Positions 1-8,876 of a stretch of 19,575 nucleotides of DNA are shown here, piece by piece. A program made the translations under genes and the position numbers. Within the stretch, counting starts at the first letter, position 1, and every line of letters begins with the position of its first letter. The notes under the pieces were generated by a model, which was given only the letters and a program-made list of their open reading frames with translations, ran no database searches and was not told the origin of the DNA. Source of the stretch: Pseudomonadaceae bacterium UBA836 (GTDB lineage: Bacteria > Pseudomonadota > Gammaproteobacteria > Pseudomonadales > Pseudomonadaceae); the NCBI GenBank assembly GCA_002296055.1, contig DBHE01000128.1, positions 1 to 19,575 of the forward strand, read 5' to 3'.

Positions 1-345
1 GGTGAAGCAGTTGCGCACGTCGGCGAAGGTGCGGTTCGGGTTATCGGTCAGGCAGTCAACGATGACCATGCAGTTGCCGGGGCCAAAGCCTTCGTAACGC
101 GCTTTTGCGAAATCCTCACCGCCGCCGCCCTTGGCCTTGTCGATGGCCTTGTCGATCACGTGGCCAGGGACCTGATCTTTCTTGGCTCGGTCAATCAGGC
201 CGCGCAGGGCCAGGTTACCATCGGGATCAAAACCACCGGACTTGGCGGTGACGTAGATCTCCCGCGCGTACTTGCTGTACAGCTTGGTTTTGGCGTCGGC
301 CGTTTTGGCCATGGATTCCTTGCGGTTTTGATAAGCGCGACCCAT
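1..345 (-). CDS. YebC/PmpR-family protein (YeeN-like subtype), N-terminal part, cut by window edge
   Basis: The gene reads leftward from the ATG at 343-345 and leaves the window after 115 codons, so only the N-terminal half is present (the family is usually about 235-250 residues). The protein begins [20 protein letters not shown]. This is the YeeN-like version of the family; the classical YebC/PmpR start is MAGHSKW. The conserved stretches [29 protein letters not shown] and YEGFGPGN are all readable. Family members are cytoplasmic proteins described as DNA-binding transcriptional regulators, and the mitochondrial relative TACO1 acts in translation, so the molecular role here is open. An AGGA ribosome-binding site lies 9 bases before the ATG. 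The gene is divergent from the DUF1275 gene. Family assignment is secure; function is not. Confidence 0.93.
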   Translation of the reverse strand, partial: MGRAYQNRKESMAKTADAKTKLYSKYAREIYVTAKSGGFDPDGNLALRGLIDRAKKDQVPGHVIDKAIDKAKGGGGEDFAKARYEGFGPGNCMVIVDCLTDNPNRTFADVRNCFT

Positions 346-380
346 CTGCGAGTGTCCTGTCGATATGTCGAAAAACAGCG

Positions 381-386
381 ATTCTA
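381..386 (-). promoter_or_regulatory. Putative -10 element for the yebC-like gene
   Basis: On the minus strand the hexamer TAGAAT (preceded by GGG) sits 35 bases before the ATG of the yebC-like gene and matches TATAAT at five of six positions. No convincing -35 hexamer is seen 16-18 bases further upstream, so this is only a candidate. Confidence 0.35.
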
Positions 387-471
387 CCCGCAGTTGGCGG
401 CGGATATCCACGCCTGAGGCCGGTAAGGCTGACGAACGTACGGCCGCCGGACAGGGGGCTTGCCGTCGGCG

Positions 472-477
472 TATGAT
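472..477 (+). promoter_or_regulatory. Putative -10 element for the DUF1275 gene
   Basis: TATGAT (five of six matches to TATAAT) lies 27 bases before the proposed GTG start. The -35 region is poor. If this is used, the transcript would have a leader of only about 20 bases carrying the GGGGGAG ribosome-binding site. Confidence 0.3.
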
Positions 478-504
478 GAGGCTTTTTACCGGGGGAGCCA
501 GCGC

Positions 505-1167
505 GTGATTTCCAGACTGCCATCCTGGGTTGAGGCCGGCGCATTCAGCCTTGCGCTGATGGCCGGTGTGGTTAATGCGGTGGGCCTGTTGGGCTTTAGC
601 CATCAGGCGGTTTCACACCTGACCGGTACCTCGACCCTGCTGGGCGCCGGGCTGACGCAGTTGCCGGCAGCCGAGCTGCTGCACCTGCTGCTGGTGCTGC
701 TGAGCTTTGTCGCCGGGGCTGCCTTCAGCGGTCTGTTTATCGGTAGCAGCGCCTTGCAGCCGGGCCGGCGCTATGGGGTGGCGCTGGTGTTGGAGGCGTT
801 GTTGCTGGTGCTTGCCATGCTGGCATTGCAGGCTGCCAGTCTGAGTGGGCACTACCTTGCGTCCGCGGCCTGCGGGCTGCAGAACGCGATGGTGACCACC
901 TACAGCGGTGCGATCATCCGTACCACCCACGTTTCGGGCATCTTTACGGACTTGGGCGTAATGCTGGGAGCTCGCCTGCGAGGAGTGCCCCTGGATCGGC
1001 GCAAGGCCAGGCTGTTTCTGTTGCTGATCAGCGGCTTTATTCTGGGCGGCACCCTGGGGGCGCTTGGCTTTGCCCGTTGGCAGTTTCAGGCACTGTTGCT
1101 GCCCGCGTGCATGGCCTTGGCGCTGGCCGGGTTGTATCAGTTGTGGCTGCGACGTCAGGGCGTGTAA
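505..1167 (+). CDS. DUF1275 (YoaK-type) multi-pass inner-membrane protein
   Basis: This 220-residue, very hydrophobic protein matches the DUF1275/YoaK family in size and in its conserved N-terminal helix ([21 protein letters not shown]) followed by the SHLTGTST segment. The [15 protein letters not shown] motif in the middle is also typical. About six membrane helices can be drawn. The family's transport or other activity is not established, so no function is assigned. The GTG at 505 is preferred as the start because GGGGGAG stands 7 bases upstream; a TTG at 460 in the same frame would add 15 hydrophilic residues without a good ribosome-binding site. The gene converges on the histidine kinase gene with only 4 bases between the two stop codons and no visible terminator. 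Confidence 0.88.
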   Translation: MISRLPSWVEAGAFSLALMAGVVNAVGLLGFSHQAVSHLTGTSTLLGAGLTQLPAAELLHLLLVLLSFVAGAAFSGLFIGSSALQPGRRYGVALVLEALLLVLAMLALQAASLSGHYLASAACGLQNAMVTTYSGAIIRTTHVSGIFTDLGVMLGARLRGVPLDRRKARLFLLLISGFILGGTLGALGFARWQFQALLLPACMALALAGLYQLWLRRQGV

Positions 1168-1171
1168 CGAG

Positions 1172-2458
1172 TCAGATCTGGCGCTGGTCGTCAGCGTCGG
1201 TTGGTGCCCCGATCCAGAGCTCGGCCAGACGCTCTTCGCCTGCAAACTGGTTGCTGTAACGCCAGCCAAGGCGTGCGCTGAGCTGCTCAGTCAGCTGCAG
1301 GCCCAGTCCGAAGCCAAGGTCTTCATCGCTGCTGCCTGCCGGTGCGCGGGTGTTGCTGATGCGAATGCCGTTGAATTTCTGCACCACCAGTACCCGTCCC
1401 TCATCGGTATGTTGAAAGGCGTTGCGAATCAGGTTGCCGAGCACAATACGCGCCGCCGCCTCGGGCAGCTCCAGGGTGTAGGGGCTGGTCTGTACCTTCA
1501 GCGTGACGGCCCGCCCGTTGAGCAGGTAACGCATCTGCTCAACCAGCTCTTGCATCAGCGCATCCAGCGCGATGCGCTTGACCGGCAACTGCTGCACATC
1601 CTCACGGCCGAGCCAGAGCAGGGTCTCGGTCAGGTGTTGCATGGTCAGACTGGCGCGATCTATGCGGTCGAGCGCCTGCTGCTCCATTGCCGGGTCGATG
1701 CGTGACTGGGCACGCAGCCGCTCCAGTAGCTCAACGTTGGCGCGGATGACGCTGATGGGCGTGCGCAACTCATGGCTGGTGAAGCGCACAAAGCGCTGCT
1801 CGCGCGCCAGGCTCTGCTGCACCGAGGACAGGCTGCTGCGTACCAGGCTGGCGAATTCGTTGAGTTCCGGATAGCTGAAGTCGGGTGCGGGCTGGGACAG
1901 GTTTTGCTCGTTCAGGCCGCGGGCCCAGTCGCCCAGGGCGCCCACCGGCCGAGCCACGCGCCGCATCAGCAGCCAGCTGAGCAGTACCAGTAGTAGCGCA
2001 GCACCCGCACTGATGCTCAGCAGGGTGCGCAGGCTGTTGTCGGGCCGGCTGGTAACTACCGTAGGGCGATCGCTGGGACTGATCTTGTGACTGACAAAAT
2101 GATCGCCGCCAGGGGTGTGAAAGCGCATGGCGAAGTACACCGCTTTGGGGCGGCCCAGACCGCTGCGCTCAAGCTCCTTGTACATCACGCCAGCGTGTTC
2201 TGGCGCCGCGCCGAAAATCTCACGGATCAGCGCCGGCTGGTCGTTCCAGTCGCGGGTAACCGGGTAGTCCGGGCGGGCTGGTGTCTGGGGCGCCTGCAGA
2301 TACTGATCGGCAGCCTGCTCCAGATTGCGCGCCATGACGGTGTCCATACCGTTGAAGAAATAGTTGGCTGACAACAGGGTGTAGCCAATCACCAGCATGA
2401 TGCCAAAGCTGACAAAGGCCAGTGCCAGAAACCATTTAAGGCTGAGTCGGTTTTTCAT
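1172..2458 (-). CDS. Sensor histidine kinase of the efflux-linked two-component system
   Basis: This 428-residue inner-membrane kinase has a first membrane helix at about residues 10-30 and a periplasmic sensor segment of about 110 residues. A second helix lies near 145-166, followed by a HAMP-like linker. The H-box (FTSHELRTPISVI) has its phospho-accepting His near 229, the N-box is LGNLIRNAFQHT near 340-351, and the glycine-rich ATP-lid motif is DLGFGLGL near 380-387. The ATPase domain is short (about 130 residues) but has its core motifs. The ATG at 2458 follows GAAGG at 5 bases; an in-frame GTG two codons earlier is possible. The start overlaps the response regulator stop by 23 bases, so the kinase is the last gene of the five-gene unit. 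It should phosphorylate the adjacent regulator. The periplasmic ligand is unknown. Confidence 0.95.
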   Translation of the reverse strand: MKNRLSLKWFLALAFVSFGIMLVIGYTLLSANYFFNGMDTVMARNLEQAADQYLQAPQTPARPDYPVTRDWNDQPALIREIFGAAPEHAGVMYKELERSGLGRPKAVYFAMRFHTPGGDHFVSHKISPSDRPTVVTSRPDNSLRTLLSISAGAALLLVLLSWLLMRRVARPVGALGDWARGLNEQNLSQPAPDFSYPELNEFASLVRSSLSSVQQSLAREQRFVRFTSHELRTPISVIRANVELLERLRAQSRIDPAMEQQALDRIDRASLTMQHLTETLLWLGREDVQQLPVKRIALDALMQELVEQMRYLLNGRAVTLKVQTSPYTLELPEAAARIVLGNLIRNAFQHTDEGRVLVVQKFNGIRISNTRAPAGSSDEDLGFGLGLQLTEQLSARLGWRYSNQFAGEERLAELWIGAPTDADDQRQI

Positions 2459-3131
2459 CGCCACCTTCGTTCAGGGCAAAGCCGTGGCCGGGCACGGTGC
2501 GCAGTAGACTGACCGCAAAGCCGCCGTCGACTGCCTTGCGCAGGTGAAACATATGCACTTTGAGGCTGTTGCTGTCAGGGAGTTCATCGCCCCATACAGC
2601 CTCCTCCAGTGCCTGCCGCGAGACCACGGCAGGGGCGTGGCGCAACAGGGTTTCCAGTAGGCGCCAGCCGGTTGGCGACAGTTTCAGGGTGTGGCCGGCG
2701 CGGCTGACCTGGCGGCGATCGATGTCCATGCTCAGATCAGCGTAGTGCAGCAATCTGACCTGGCCGCTGCGCCGGGGGGCCAGGGCCTGAACCCGCACCA
2801 GCAGCTCCTGCAGCTCAAAGGGTTTGACCAGAAAGTCGTCGGTGCCGGCGGAAAAGCCCTCAAGCTTGTCTGCCAGCTGGTCGCGCGCAGTCAGCATCAG
2901 CACCGGCGTGTCGTTTCCGGCCTGACGCAGGCGTTGGCACAGGCTGATGCCATCCAGTCGCGGCAGGTTGAGGTCAAGCAAAATCACGTCATAGCGGTGC
3001 TGGCTGGCCAGTGTCAGACCCTGCAGACCGTTGCCTGCGTGGTCACAGCGAATGCCTTCCATGTTCAGAAACTGGATCACGGTGGCGGCCAGGTCCTGGT
3101 CATCCTCGATCAGCAGCATGTCCAGCTTCAT
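2436..3131 (-). CDS. OmpR-family response regulator of the efflux operon
   Basis: This 231-residue protein has an N-terminal receiver domain with the acidic pair D10/D11, the phospho-acceptor D53 in VILLDLNLPRLDG, the switch Thr in LMLTARD and the conserved Lys in FLVKPF. A C-terminal winged-helix domain of the OmpR/PhoB type follows (residues about 130-225; LSPTGWRLLETLLRH, SNSLKVHMFHLRKAV, TVPGHGFAL). It is a cytoplasmic transcription factor expected to bind direct repeats of about 11 bp. Its ATG shares one base with the TGA of the pump gene (TGATG), so translation is probably coupled. Longer in-frame starts upstream only add out-of-frame pump sequence. The likely target is the repeat at 8877-8894 ahead of this same operon; that link is inference. 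Confidence 0.95.
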   Translation of the reverse strand: MKLDMLLIEDDQDLAATVIQFLNMEGIRCDHAGNGLQGLTLASQHRYDVILLDLNLPRLDGISLCQRLRQAGNDTPVLMLTARDQLADKLEGFSAGTDDFLVKPFELQELLVRVQALAPRRSGQVRLLHYADLSMDIDRRQVSRAGHTLKLSPTGWRLLETLLRHAPAVVSRQALEEAVWGDELPDSNSLKVHMFHLRKAVDGGFAVSLLRTVPGHGFALNEGGDEKPTQP

Positions 3132-6100
3132 CAGTGCGTCTCCTGCGTCTGGGCTGGGCGCGCCAGCCGTTGGCGCAGCCAGGTGGCGGCATCTTCCTGA
3201 ATCAGCAGCAGGGTTGGAATCAGCACCAGGGTGATCAGGGTGGCGAACAGAATACCGTAGGCCAATGAGACCGCCGCAGGAATCAGAAATTGCGCCTGCA
3301 TGGAGGTTTCTCCCAGCAGCGGCACCAGCCCGGCAAAGGTGGTGGCCGAGGTCAGCAGCACGGCGCGCAGACGACTGCGGCATGCCTCGCTGATGGCGGC
3401 CGGCAGTGATGACGCCTCACTTTTCAGGTCGTTGTAGCGGGCAACCAGTAGCAGGCTGTCGTTCACCACAACACCGCTCAGGGCAATAATACCGTTGAGC
3501 GAGAGGATGCCAAGCGAGAGGTCGTTGAACCAGTGGCCGAGGATGGCGCCAACGATGCCAAACGGAATCGCGGTCATGATCAGCAGCGGCTGAATGTAGG
3601 AGCGTAGCGGGATCGCCAGCAGCATGTAGATGACCAGCATCGCAAACAGAAACACCTGCTCCATGGATGTCTGGGTTTCAGCCTGCTCCTGCGCTTCGCC
3701 GGCAAATTGAATGTCCAGCCCCGGATACTGGCGTTCCAGCTGCGGCACCACGCTGGCCTGCAAACGCGCAACCAGCTCGCTGGCTGAAAGCGCCTCCTTG
3801 TCCACGTCGGCTGACAGGTACACCGCGCGCTTGCCGTCAATCCGGGTGATGCTGTCGCGGGTAAAGCCATAGGTCACGCTGGCCACGCTGGACAGTGGTA
3901 TCACTGCGCCGTCCGGCGTGCGGATGCGGGCGGCGAGCACGTTCGCGGGGTTCTGTCGATCCTGTTCGGGGTAGCGAACCTTAACCTCTATCTCGTCGCT
4001 GTTGCGCTGAAAACGTTGCACAACCTGTCCGCTGAAAGCCTGGTAGAGCTGGGAGGCCAGGTCGTCGGTGGTCATACCAAGCGCACGGCCCTGCTGAGTC
4101 AGGCGCAGTTGCAGTTGCGGCTGGCCCGGTGTCAGGTTGTCGCTGATACCGCTAACGGCCGCGATGCCCTGCAGGCTGGTCTTGAGCTGATTGCCGGCCT
4201 GGGTGAGCAGCTCATCGTCGTTGGCGCGCAGCTCGATGCGCAGCGCATCAATCGAGCCCTGCCGGCTTTGCACGCTCAGGGTGCGGACACCCTCGGGGCT
4301 GCCCGACAGCGAGCGCCAGGTGCGGGTGAACGTGTTGATGTCATAGGGCGCGTCATCGCGCAGCTCAACGGTTACCTCACCGCTCTGGTCGGCCTCTGAT
4401 AGCAGCTGCAGGTTGGCGATGCCGCTTGCTAGGGTTTGATCGTCCAGCAGAATGCGGTCGGCCGCGCGCGCCTGCGTCTCCAGCTGTGTGAGCGCCGAGT
4501 GGGTTTGTCCGTAGCTGGCATCGTTGAGCATGGTGATGCTGGCGCGCACGCTGTCACCCGGCACCTCTGGGAAGAAGCTCATGCGTACCGTGCCGTTAAA
4601 CGGCATGGCAATAACCAGAATGAACAAACCAATGAACAGCACGACTACGGCGTAGCGGTGCGTCAGGGCGCGCTCGATCAACGGCCGGTATAGGCGCTCG
4701 TTAAGCAGGTTCAGGCCGCGATCACAGGCGTGTTGCAGCCGCTGCCAGGCGCGCGATAGCGGGCTGCCGCCAGGCTGCTTGTGGGTATTCAGGTGCGCCA
4801 GGTGGGCGGGCAGAATCAGTTTTGATTCGATGATCGACAGCACCAGGCAGATGGTCACCACAGTGGCAAACTGGGCATACAGTTGACCCAGCCCGCCGCT
4901 GATCTGCGACAGCGCGTAGAAGGCTGCGACCGTTGTAAACACGCCGAACAGGGTCGGCACGGCTACCCGCATGGTGCCCTTGATGGTGTTGGCCAGGGTG
5001 TCGCCCTCGGCCTGGCGCACGGCGTAAACACTCTCGCCAACCACCACCGCGTCATCCACGACAATACCCAAGGCCATGATAAAGCCGAAGGTGGTGAACT
5101 CGTTGAGGGACAGGCCGGCAAAACCTTCACCCATGAAGAACAGGGTGCCGAAGAAGATGAACGGCAGCCCCATGGCGACCCAGAATGCAACGCGCACGTT
5201 GAGAAACAGCGCAAGCAGAACAAACACCAGCAACACACCCATACCGGCGTTGCTGACCAGCAGTTTGAGGCGGTCGGTGATGTTCTGGCTGCTGTCTTGC
5301 CAGGCGGCCAGCTCCACGCCTTGCGGCAGCTTGCCGTCGGCATGCCACTGGGCGACGATCTCGCGGGTCGCGCTGACGGTGTTGATGATGTCATCCTGGC
5401 CGGTGCTGATGACCTGCAGGCCAATGCTGTCATGCCCGGCGAAACGCGACAGCGAGGCACTGGTGTCATCGTAGGTATCGCGAATCTGTGCCACGTCGCC
5501 CAATTGCAGATGGCGACCATCGCTACTGGAAATCAGCGGCAGGGCGGCGAAGTCCTCTTTCAGATAGGCCTGCTCGGATGCTTTGAGCTGCAGGTACATG
5601 CGGTCATTGCGCAGTACCGCGGTTGCGGTGCTGGAGGAGTTGGCGTTGATCGCCTGTTGCACGTCGGACAGCGTCAGGCCGTAGGCCTGCAGGCGCGCTT
5701 CGTCGATCTCGATGGCCATCATCGGGTCCAGCCAGCCGGCGAAGTTGACCTGGCTGATGCTGGCATTGGCAAGCAGTTCAGAGCGCAGGCTCTCGGCCAG
5801 GCTCTGCAGGCTGTAGCGATCGGTATCGCCATACAGTTGCAGGCGAATGGCGTCGGACTCGCGTTGCGCTTTTTCGATGACCGGTTTGTCGGCGTCGGCG
5901 GGAAAGTTGGAGATCGCGTCCACCTTCGCTTTGACGTCGCGCAGCAGGATATCGAGGTTGTAGTCGGACTGTTTCTGCACCGTAACGGTGGTACCGCTGC
6001 CGGTAGAGGTGCTGGTCAGCGTCTTGATACCCATCACGTCCTCCAGCGCGTCCTCGATCTTGATCGTTAGGCCTTCTTCGGATTGGCTGGCCGAGCCGCT

Positions 6101-6277
6101 GTCGTAACTGACCGAAATGCTGATGCTGTCTGGCTCCATCGCCGGGAAGGCTTCCTTGCGCAGGGAGCTGACGGTGCTTACGCCAAGCAGGATCACCAGC
6201 AGCATCAGCAGGTTGGCAGCGACCGGGTTGGCCGCAAACCAGCTGATGACGCTGCCTTTTTGCACGGGCTCACTCAT
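3131..6277 (-). CDS. RND-family efflux pump, inner-membrane permease (HAE1/AcrB-like)
   Basis: At 1048 residues this is full length for an AcrB-like trimeric drug/proton antiporter. It has the N-terminal helix (residues about 10-35), two large periplasmic loops and two groups of six helices. TM4 carries the proton-relay aspartate pair D408-D409 in LGIVVDDAVVVGE, and the counterpart helix in the second half reads GVVVNDSLLLVARYNDL. The N-terminus (VISWFAANPVAANLLMLLV) is of the type found in proteobacterial pumps close to VexF and other uncharacterised HAE pumps rather than in MexB itself. Substrates cannot be predicted from sequence. The ATG at 6277 lies inside the end of the adaptor gene (8-base overlap), and the stop overlaps the response regulator start by 1 base. 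Confidence 0.96.
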   Translation of the reverse strand: MSEPVQKGSVISWFAANPVAANLLMLLVILLGVSTVSSLRKEAFPAMEPDSISISVSYDSGSASQSEEGLTIKIEDALEDVMGIKTLTSTSTGSGTTVTVQKQSDYNLDILLRDVKAKVDAISNFPADADKPVIEKAQRESDAIRLQLYGDTDRYSLQSLAESLRSELLANASISQVNFAGWLDPMMAIEIDEARLQAYGLTLSDVQQAINANSSSTATAVLRNDRMYLQLKASEQAYLKEDFAALPLISSSDGRHLQLGDVAQIRDTYDDTSASLSRFAGHDSIGLQVISTGQDDIINTVSATREIVAQWHADGKLPQGVELAAWQDSSQNITDRLKLLVSNAGMGVLLVFVLLALFLNVRVAFWVAMGLPFIFFGTLFFMGEGFAGLSLNEFTTFGFIMALGIVVDDAVVVGESVYAVRQAEGDTLANTIKGTMRVAVPTLFGVFTTVAAFYALSQISGGLGQLYAQFATVVTICLVLSIIESKLILPAHLAHLNTHKQPGGSPLSRAWQRLQHACDRGLNLLNERLYRPLIERALTHRYAVVVLFIGLFILVIAMPFNGTVRMSFFPEVPGDSVRASITMLNDASYGQTHSALTQLETQARAADRILLDDQTLASGIANLQLLSEADQSGEVTVELRDDAPYDINTFTRTWRSLSGSPEGVRTLSVQSRQGSIDALRIELRANDDELLTQAGNQLKTSLQGIAAVSGISDNLTPGQPQLQLRLTQQGRALGMTTDDLASQLYQAFSGQVVQRFQRNSDEIEVKVRYPEQDRQNPANVLAARIRTPDGAVIPLSSVASVTYGFTRDSITRIDGKRAVYLSADVDKEALSASELVARLQASVVPQLERQYPGLDIQFAGEAQEQAETQTSMEQVFLFAMLVIYMLLAIPLRSYIQPLLIMTAIPFGIVGAILGHWFNDLSLGILSLNGIIALSGVVVNDSLLLVARYNDLKSEASSLPAAISEACRSRLRAVLLTSATTFAGLVPLLGETSMQAQFLIPAAVSLAYGILFATLITLVLIPTLLLIQEDAATWLRQRLARPAQTQETH

Positions 6278-7445
6278 CGCTGGTGTCCTCCACCGGGTTC
6301 ACCTGCATGCCGTCCAGGTAGCTGCTGAGCGGGTGCGTCAGAATCGCTTGCGGCGTATCGGCCAGCGCCTCTGGGGCCTCTATGTAGATGGCTTGTGCGT
6401 CGCTGAACACCGGCTCTGCAGCGACGCTGGCCAGGGTTTTGTCGGCCGTTACGTACCAGAGATAACCGCGTTGGCTGAGCGCCGAGCTGGGCAGCTTCCA
6501 GAGTCCGTCCAGCTCGCGTCCGGGAATGCTTACCTGCACGAAGGTGCCGGGCAGCAGGGCGGGGTTTTGCGACAGCGGTTGGTCGAGCGCAACGACCAGC
6601 GCGCGCTGGCGAGTGGTGTCATCCAGATGGTGCTCTGTACGTATGACTACACCTTGCCATTGCTGGTTGTCTTCGGCATTGAGCAGGGTTGCCGTCCAGC
6701 TGCCGTCGGTCAGCTGCTGCTCATCCGGCAGGCTTGCCCAGTCGCGGGCTGACAGTGCGACACTCACTTCCACGCGATCACTGCCCAGCAGCTCGGCCAC
6801 CTCGCCGCCGCCTTGCAGGTAGCTACCCGGAGCTATGGCGCGGCTGGTGATGATGGCGTCGAAGGGCGCACGAATCTGGGTCTGCTGCAGATCATGGCGC
6901 GCGCTTGCCAGCGCAGTACGGGCCTGTCGCACGGCTGCGGCGGCGGCGGCCAGCTGCGGTTTGCGCAACACCAGTTCGGAGTCAGGATCGCCGTCCAGCC
7001 CGGACGAGCGCCACTCGGCCAATGCCTGCGCGCCCTCGCGCTGTTCTTCGAGGTAGTCGACCTCGGCGCTGGCCAAGGTTTGTTCCGCGCTGGCAACTGC
7101 AGCCTGGTAGCTGGCGTCTTCCAGCTCGGCCAGCAACTGGCCGGCGGTCACCGTGTTGCCAGTGGCAAAGTGCTCGCTCAGCTGGGTAACACGGCCGGCG
7201 ACCTCGCTGCTCAGGGTCAGAGAAAAGCGCGAATTGGCGGCGCCAAAGCCGCTGACGCTGGCCTGATAGCGCGCGGGGCTGCGGTAGACCACGGCAACAT
7301 CCGGGACCAGGCTCGCTTCGGCGCTGATAGGCGCTGTGCGCTGGGCTGCAAAGTCGGCGCTGCGCAGGTGGTTGTAGATCAGGATCAGAACCACGGCCAG
7401 CAGGCTGCCGGCAATGACCCAACGGCGGGAAGGGGATTTGCTCAT
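6270..7445 (-). CDS. RND efflux periplasmic adaptor (membrane fusion protein)
   Basis: This 391-residue adaptor bridges the RND pump to the outer-membrane factor. An N-terminal membrane anchor (WVIAGSLLAVVLILIYNHL, residues 9-27) is not followed by a lipobox, so the protein is held by a helix rather than by lipid. The barrel-sandwich halves are seen near residues 75-110 (EVAGRVTQL, GQLLAELEDASYQ) and 185-215 (TQIRAPFDAIITSRAIAPGSYL). Between them is an alanine-rich helical hairpin of about 80 residues. Beta-barrel and membrane-proximal domains follow. The ATG at 7445 overlaps the outer-membrane factor stop by 4 bases (ATGA). The identity is clear from motifs and from position between the other two pump components. 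Confidence 0.95.
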   Translation of the reverse strand: MSKSPSRRWVIAGSLLAVVLILIYNHLRSADFAAQRTAPISAEASLVPDVAVVYRSPARYQASVSGFGAANSRFSLTLSSEVAGRVTQLSEHFATGNTVTAGQLLAELEDASYQAAVASAEQTLASAEVDYLEEQREGAQALAEWRSSGLDGDPDSELVLRKPQLAAAAAAVRQARTALASARHDLQQTQIRAPFDAIITSRAIAPGSYLQGGGEVAELLGSDRVEVSVALSARDWASLPDEQQLTDGSWTATLLNAEDNQQWQGVVIRTEHHLDDTTRQRALVVALDQPLSQNPALLPGTFVQVSIPGRELDGLWKLPSSALSQRGYLWYVTADKTLASVAAEPVFSDAQAIYIEAPEALADTPQAILTHPLSSYLDGMQVNPVEDTSDE

Positions 7446-8797
7446 TCGGGTGCTCCCAGGCCCAGCGCCAACCCCAGCGTGATGCGGTTGGTCAGGCGGT
7501 TGTAGATAAGGGTGTCGAGCTGGGCTTCCAGGTCGTAGGTCTGCTGCTGCACCTCCAGCAGTTCCAGCAGGGTGGCGCCGCCAGTGCGATAGCGGCGTTG
7601 GTATTGCGTCAGGCTGTTGCGCTGGCGCGCCAGCGCTTCGGTGATATGGGCTTGCTGCTGGTCCAGGGCCTGTTCCTGGCCAAGGGCATCGCTTACCTCA
7701 TTGGCGGCGCCCAGCAGCGTTTCGCGGTAGGCTTGCCAGCGTTCGGCGGCGGTTAGCTCGGCAATATCGGCAGCCGCGCGCAGGGCGCCGCCCTGATACA
7801 GCGGCGCGCTCAGCTCACCCAAGAGGCTCCACAGTGGGTCTGTGAGCAGGGCCTGGGCAGGGTTCTCGGCGATGTCCTGCAAGGCCGCTTGCAGGCTGAT
7901 GCTCGGCAGCATGTCCTTGTAGGCGGCGCGGGTGCGCAGGCTCTCGGCTTCTATGGCGAGCCAGGCCGCGCGCAGGTCGGGACGGCGCTCAAGGGTTTGC
8001 GTTGGCAGCTCGGCCAGTGGCGTGATGACGCCGGGGTAATCGGCTGGCATCTGCAGCGCTAGTGGTTGGCTGCTGCCTACCAGCACCTGCAGCGCGCGCT
8101 GCTGTTGCGCCAGGGTTTGCGTGTCGGCAGCCAGGGTGGCTCGGCTGCTGGCACTGGCGCTGCGGGCGCTGTCCAGATCGTTCAGGCTGCCAAGTCCGGC
8201 ACGGTAACGCTGCAGAACCAGTGCCTCGTTTTGCTCCAGGGTCGCCAGGCGGCGTTGTTCAATCTCCAGCGCGCGCTGCTGGGCGATAAGACCAAGCCAG
8301 CCCTGCATCACCTCCGCGCTGAGGGTATCTCTGGCCGACTGGTACAGCGCCTGCTGCTGGGCGCTGTCGGTGCCAGCGGCGGCGACCTCATCGCCCACGC
8401 GGTGCCAGAGGTCCAGCTCCCAGCTGACGCTGACCGAGCCGGTATAGCTGCTGTCTGTGTCTTCGCTGCGTGAGGCTTGAAAACCGGCGCTGGCGCTGGG
8501 CAGGCGGCCACCGGCAATGCGGCGCTGCTCGGCCTGGCGTTGGCGCAGTACCAGCCAGGTTTGTTGCAGCCCGGGGTTGTTGTCCAGCGCCTGACTGACC
8601 AGCTGGTGCAGTTGGTCGCTGTCGATCAATTGAGTCAGATGGCTGACCGCAGCAGCGTCGGCTTGCGCAGGCCAGGCGGTAATTTCGTTGCGTAGCTGCT
8701 CAGCCTGGCTGCTGTAGTCGGGGCTGGTGCCCGTCGTGGCGCAACCGTGCACCAGCAGGGCCAAAGGCAATAGCAGGTAGAGCGGGGGGCGCGGCAT
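7442..8797 (-). CDS. Outer-membrane efflux factor lipoprotein (OprM/NodT type)
   Basis: This 451-residue TolC-fold channel protein is the first gene of the efflux operon. The N-terminus is a lipoprotein signal: a hydrophobic stretch and then LLVHGC, with lipidated Cys19 and polar sequence after it. Two homologous OEP repeats follow, with typical segments such as NPGLQQTWLVLRQRQAEQRR and QTLERRPDLRAAWLAIEAE in the first and second halves. The ATG at 8797 is chosen because it gives a proper lipoprotein signal and has GGGAG upstream (10-base spacing, a little long). An in-frame ATG at 8836 would add 13 residues in front of the signal and has no ribosome-binding site. Its stop overlaps the adaptor start by 4 bases. 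Confidence 0.93.
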   Translation of the reverse strand: MPRPPLYLLLPLALLVHGCATTGTSPDYSSQAEQLRNEITAWPAQADAAAVSHLTQLIDSDQLHQLVSQALDNNPGLQQTWLVLRQRQAEQRRIAGGRLPSASAGFQASRSEDTDSSYTGSVSVSWELDLWHRVGDEVAAAGTDSAQQQALYQSARDTLSAEVMQGWLGLIAQQRALEIEQRRLATLEQNEALVLQRYRAGLGSLNDLDSARSASASSRATLAADTQTLAQQQRALQVLVGSSQPLALQMPADYPGVITPLAELPTQTLERRPDLRAAWLAIEAESLRTRAAYKDMLPSISLQAALQDIAENPAQALLTDPLWSLLGELSAPLYQGGALRAAADIAELTAAERWQAYRETLLGAANEVSDALGQEQALDQQQAHITEALARQRNSLTQYQRRYRTGGATLLELLEVQQQTYDLEAQLDTLIYNRLTNRITLGLALGLGAPE

Positions 8798-8860
8798 TGC
8801 AGAAGGTCTCCCGTGTAGCAAGGGCAAGACGCCCATCAGGCGGCTTGGCGATCTTGCGGG

Positions 8861-8866
8861 AGACTA
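8861..8866 (-). promoter_or_regulatory. Putative -10 of the efflux/two-component operon
   Basis: On the minus strand TAGTCT (weak, three of six matches) lies 64 bases before the first start codon. Seventeen bases further upstream, the -35 position falls inside the direct repeat at 8877-8894 and has no sigma-70 -35 match. That is the usual layout of a promoter that needs an OmpR-type activator. Candidate only. Confidence 0.3.
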
Positions 8867-8876
8867 GCGAGCGGGA

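Noticed and set aside
613..1269. A 218-codon minus-strand open frame over the DUF1275 gene
   Set aside because: Gln/Ala-rich antisense shadow of membrane-helix codons; the plus-strand frame has clear family motifs.
4883..6070. A 395-codon plus-strand open frame opposite the RND pump gene
   Set aside because: It is antisense to well-conserved pump sequence, its product is rich in Gln/His/Gly with no family motif, and long antisense frames are common in GC-rich DNA.
8822..8834. GGGC-AAGAC-GCCC inverted repeat between the efflux promoter and the outer-membrane factor gene
   Set aside because: Only a 4-bp stem, expected by chance in GC-rich DNA; not reported as an operator or terminator.
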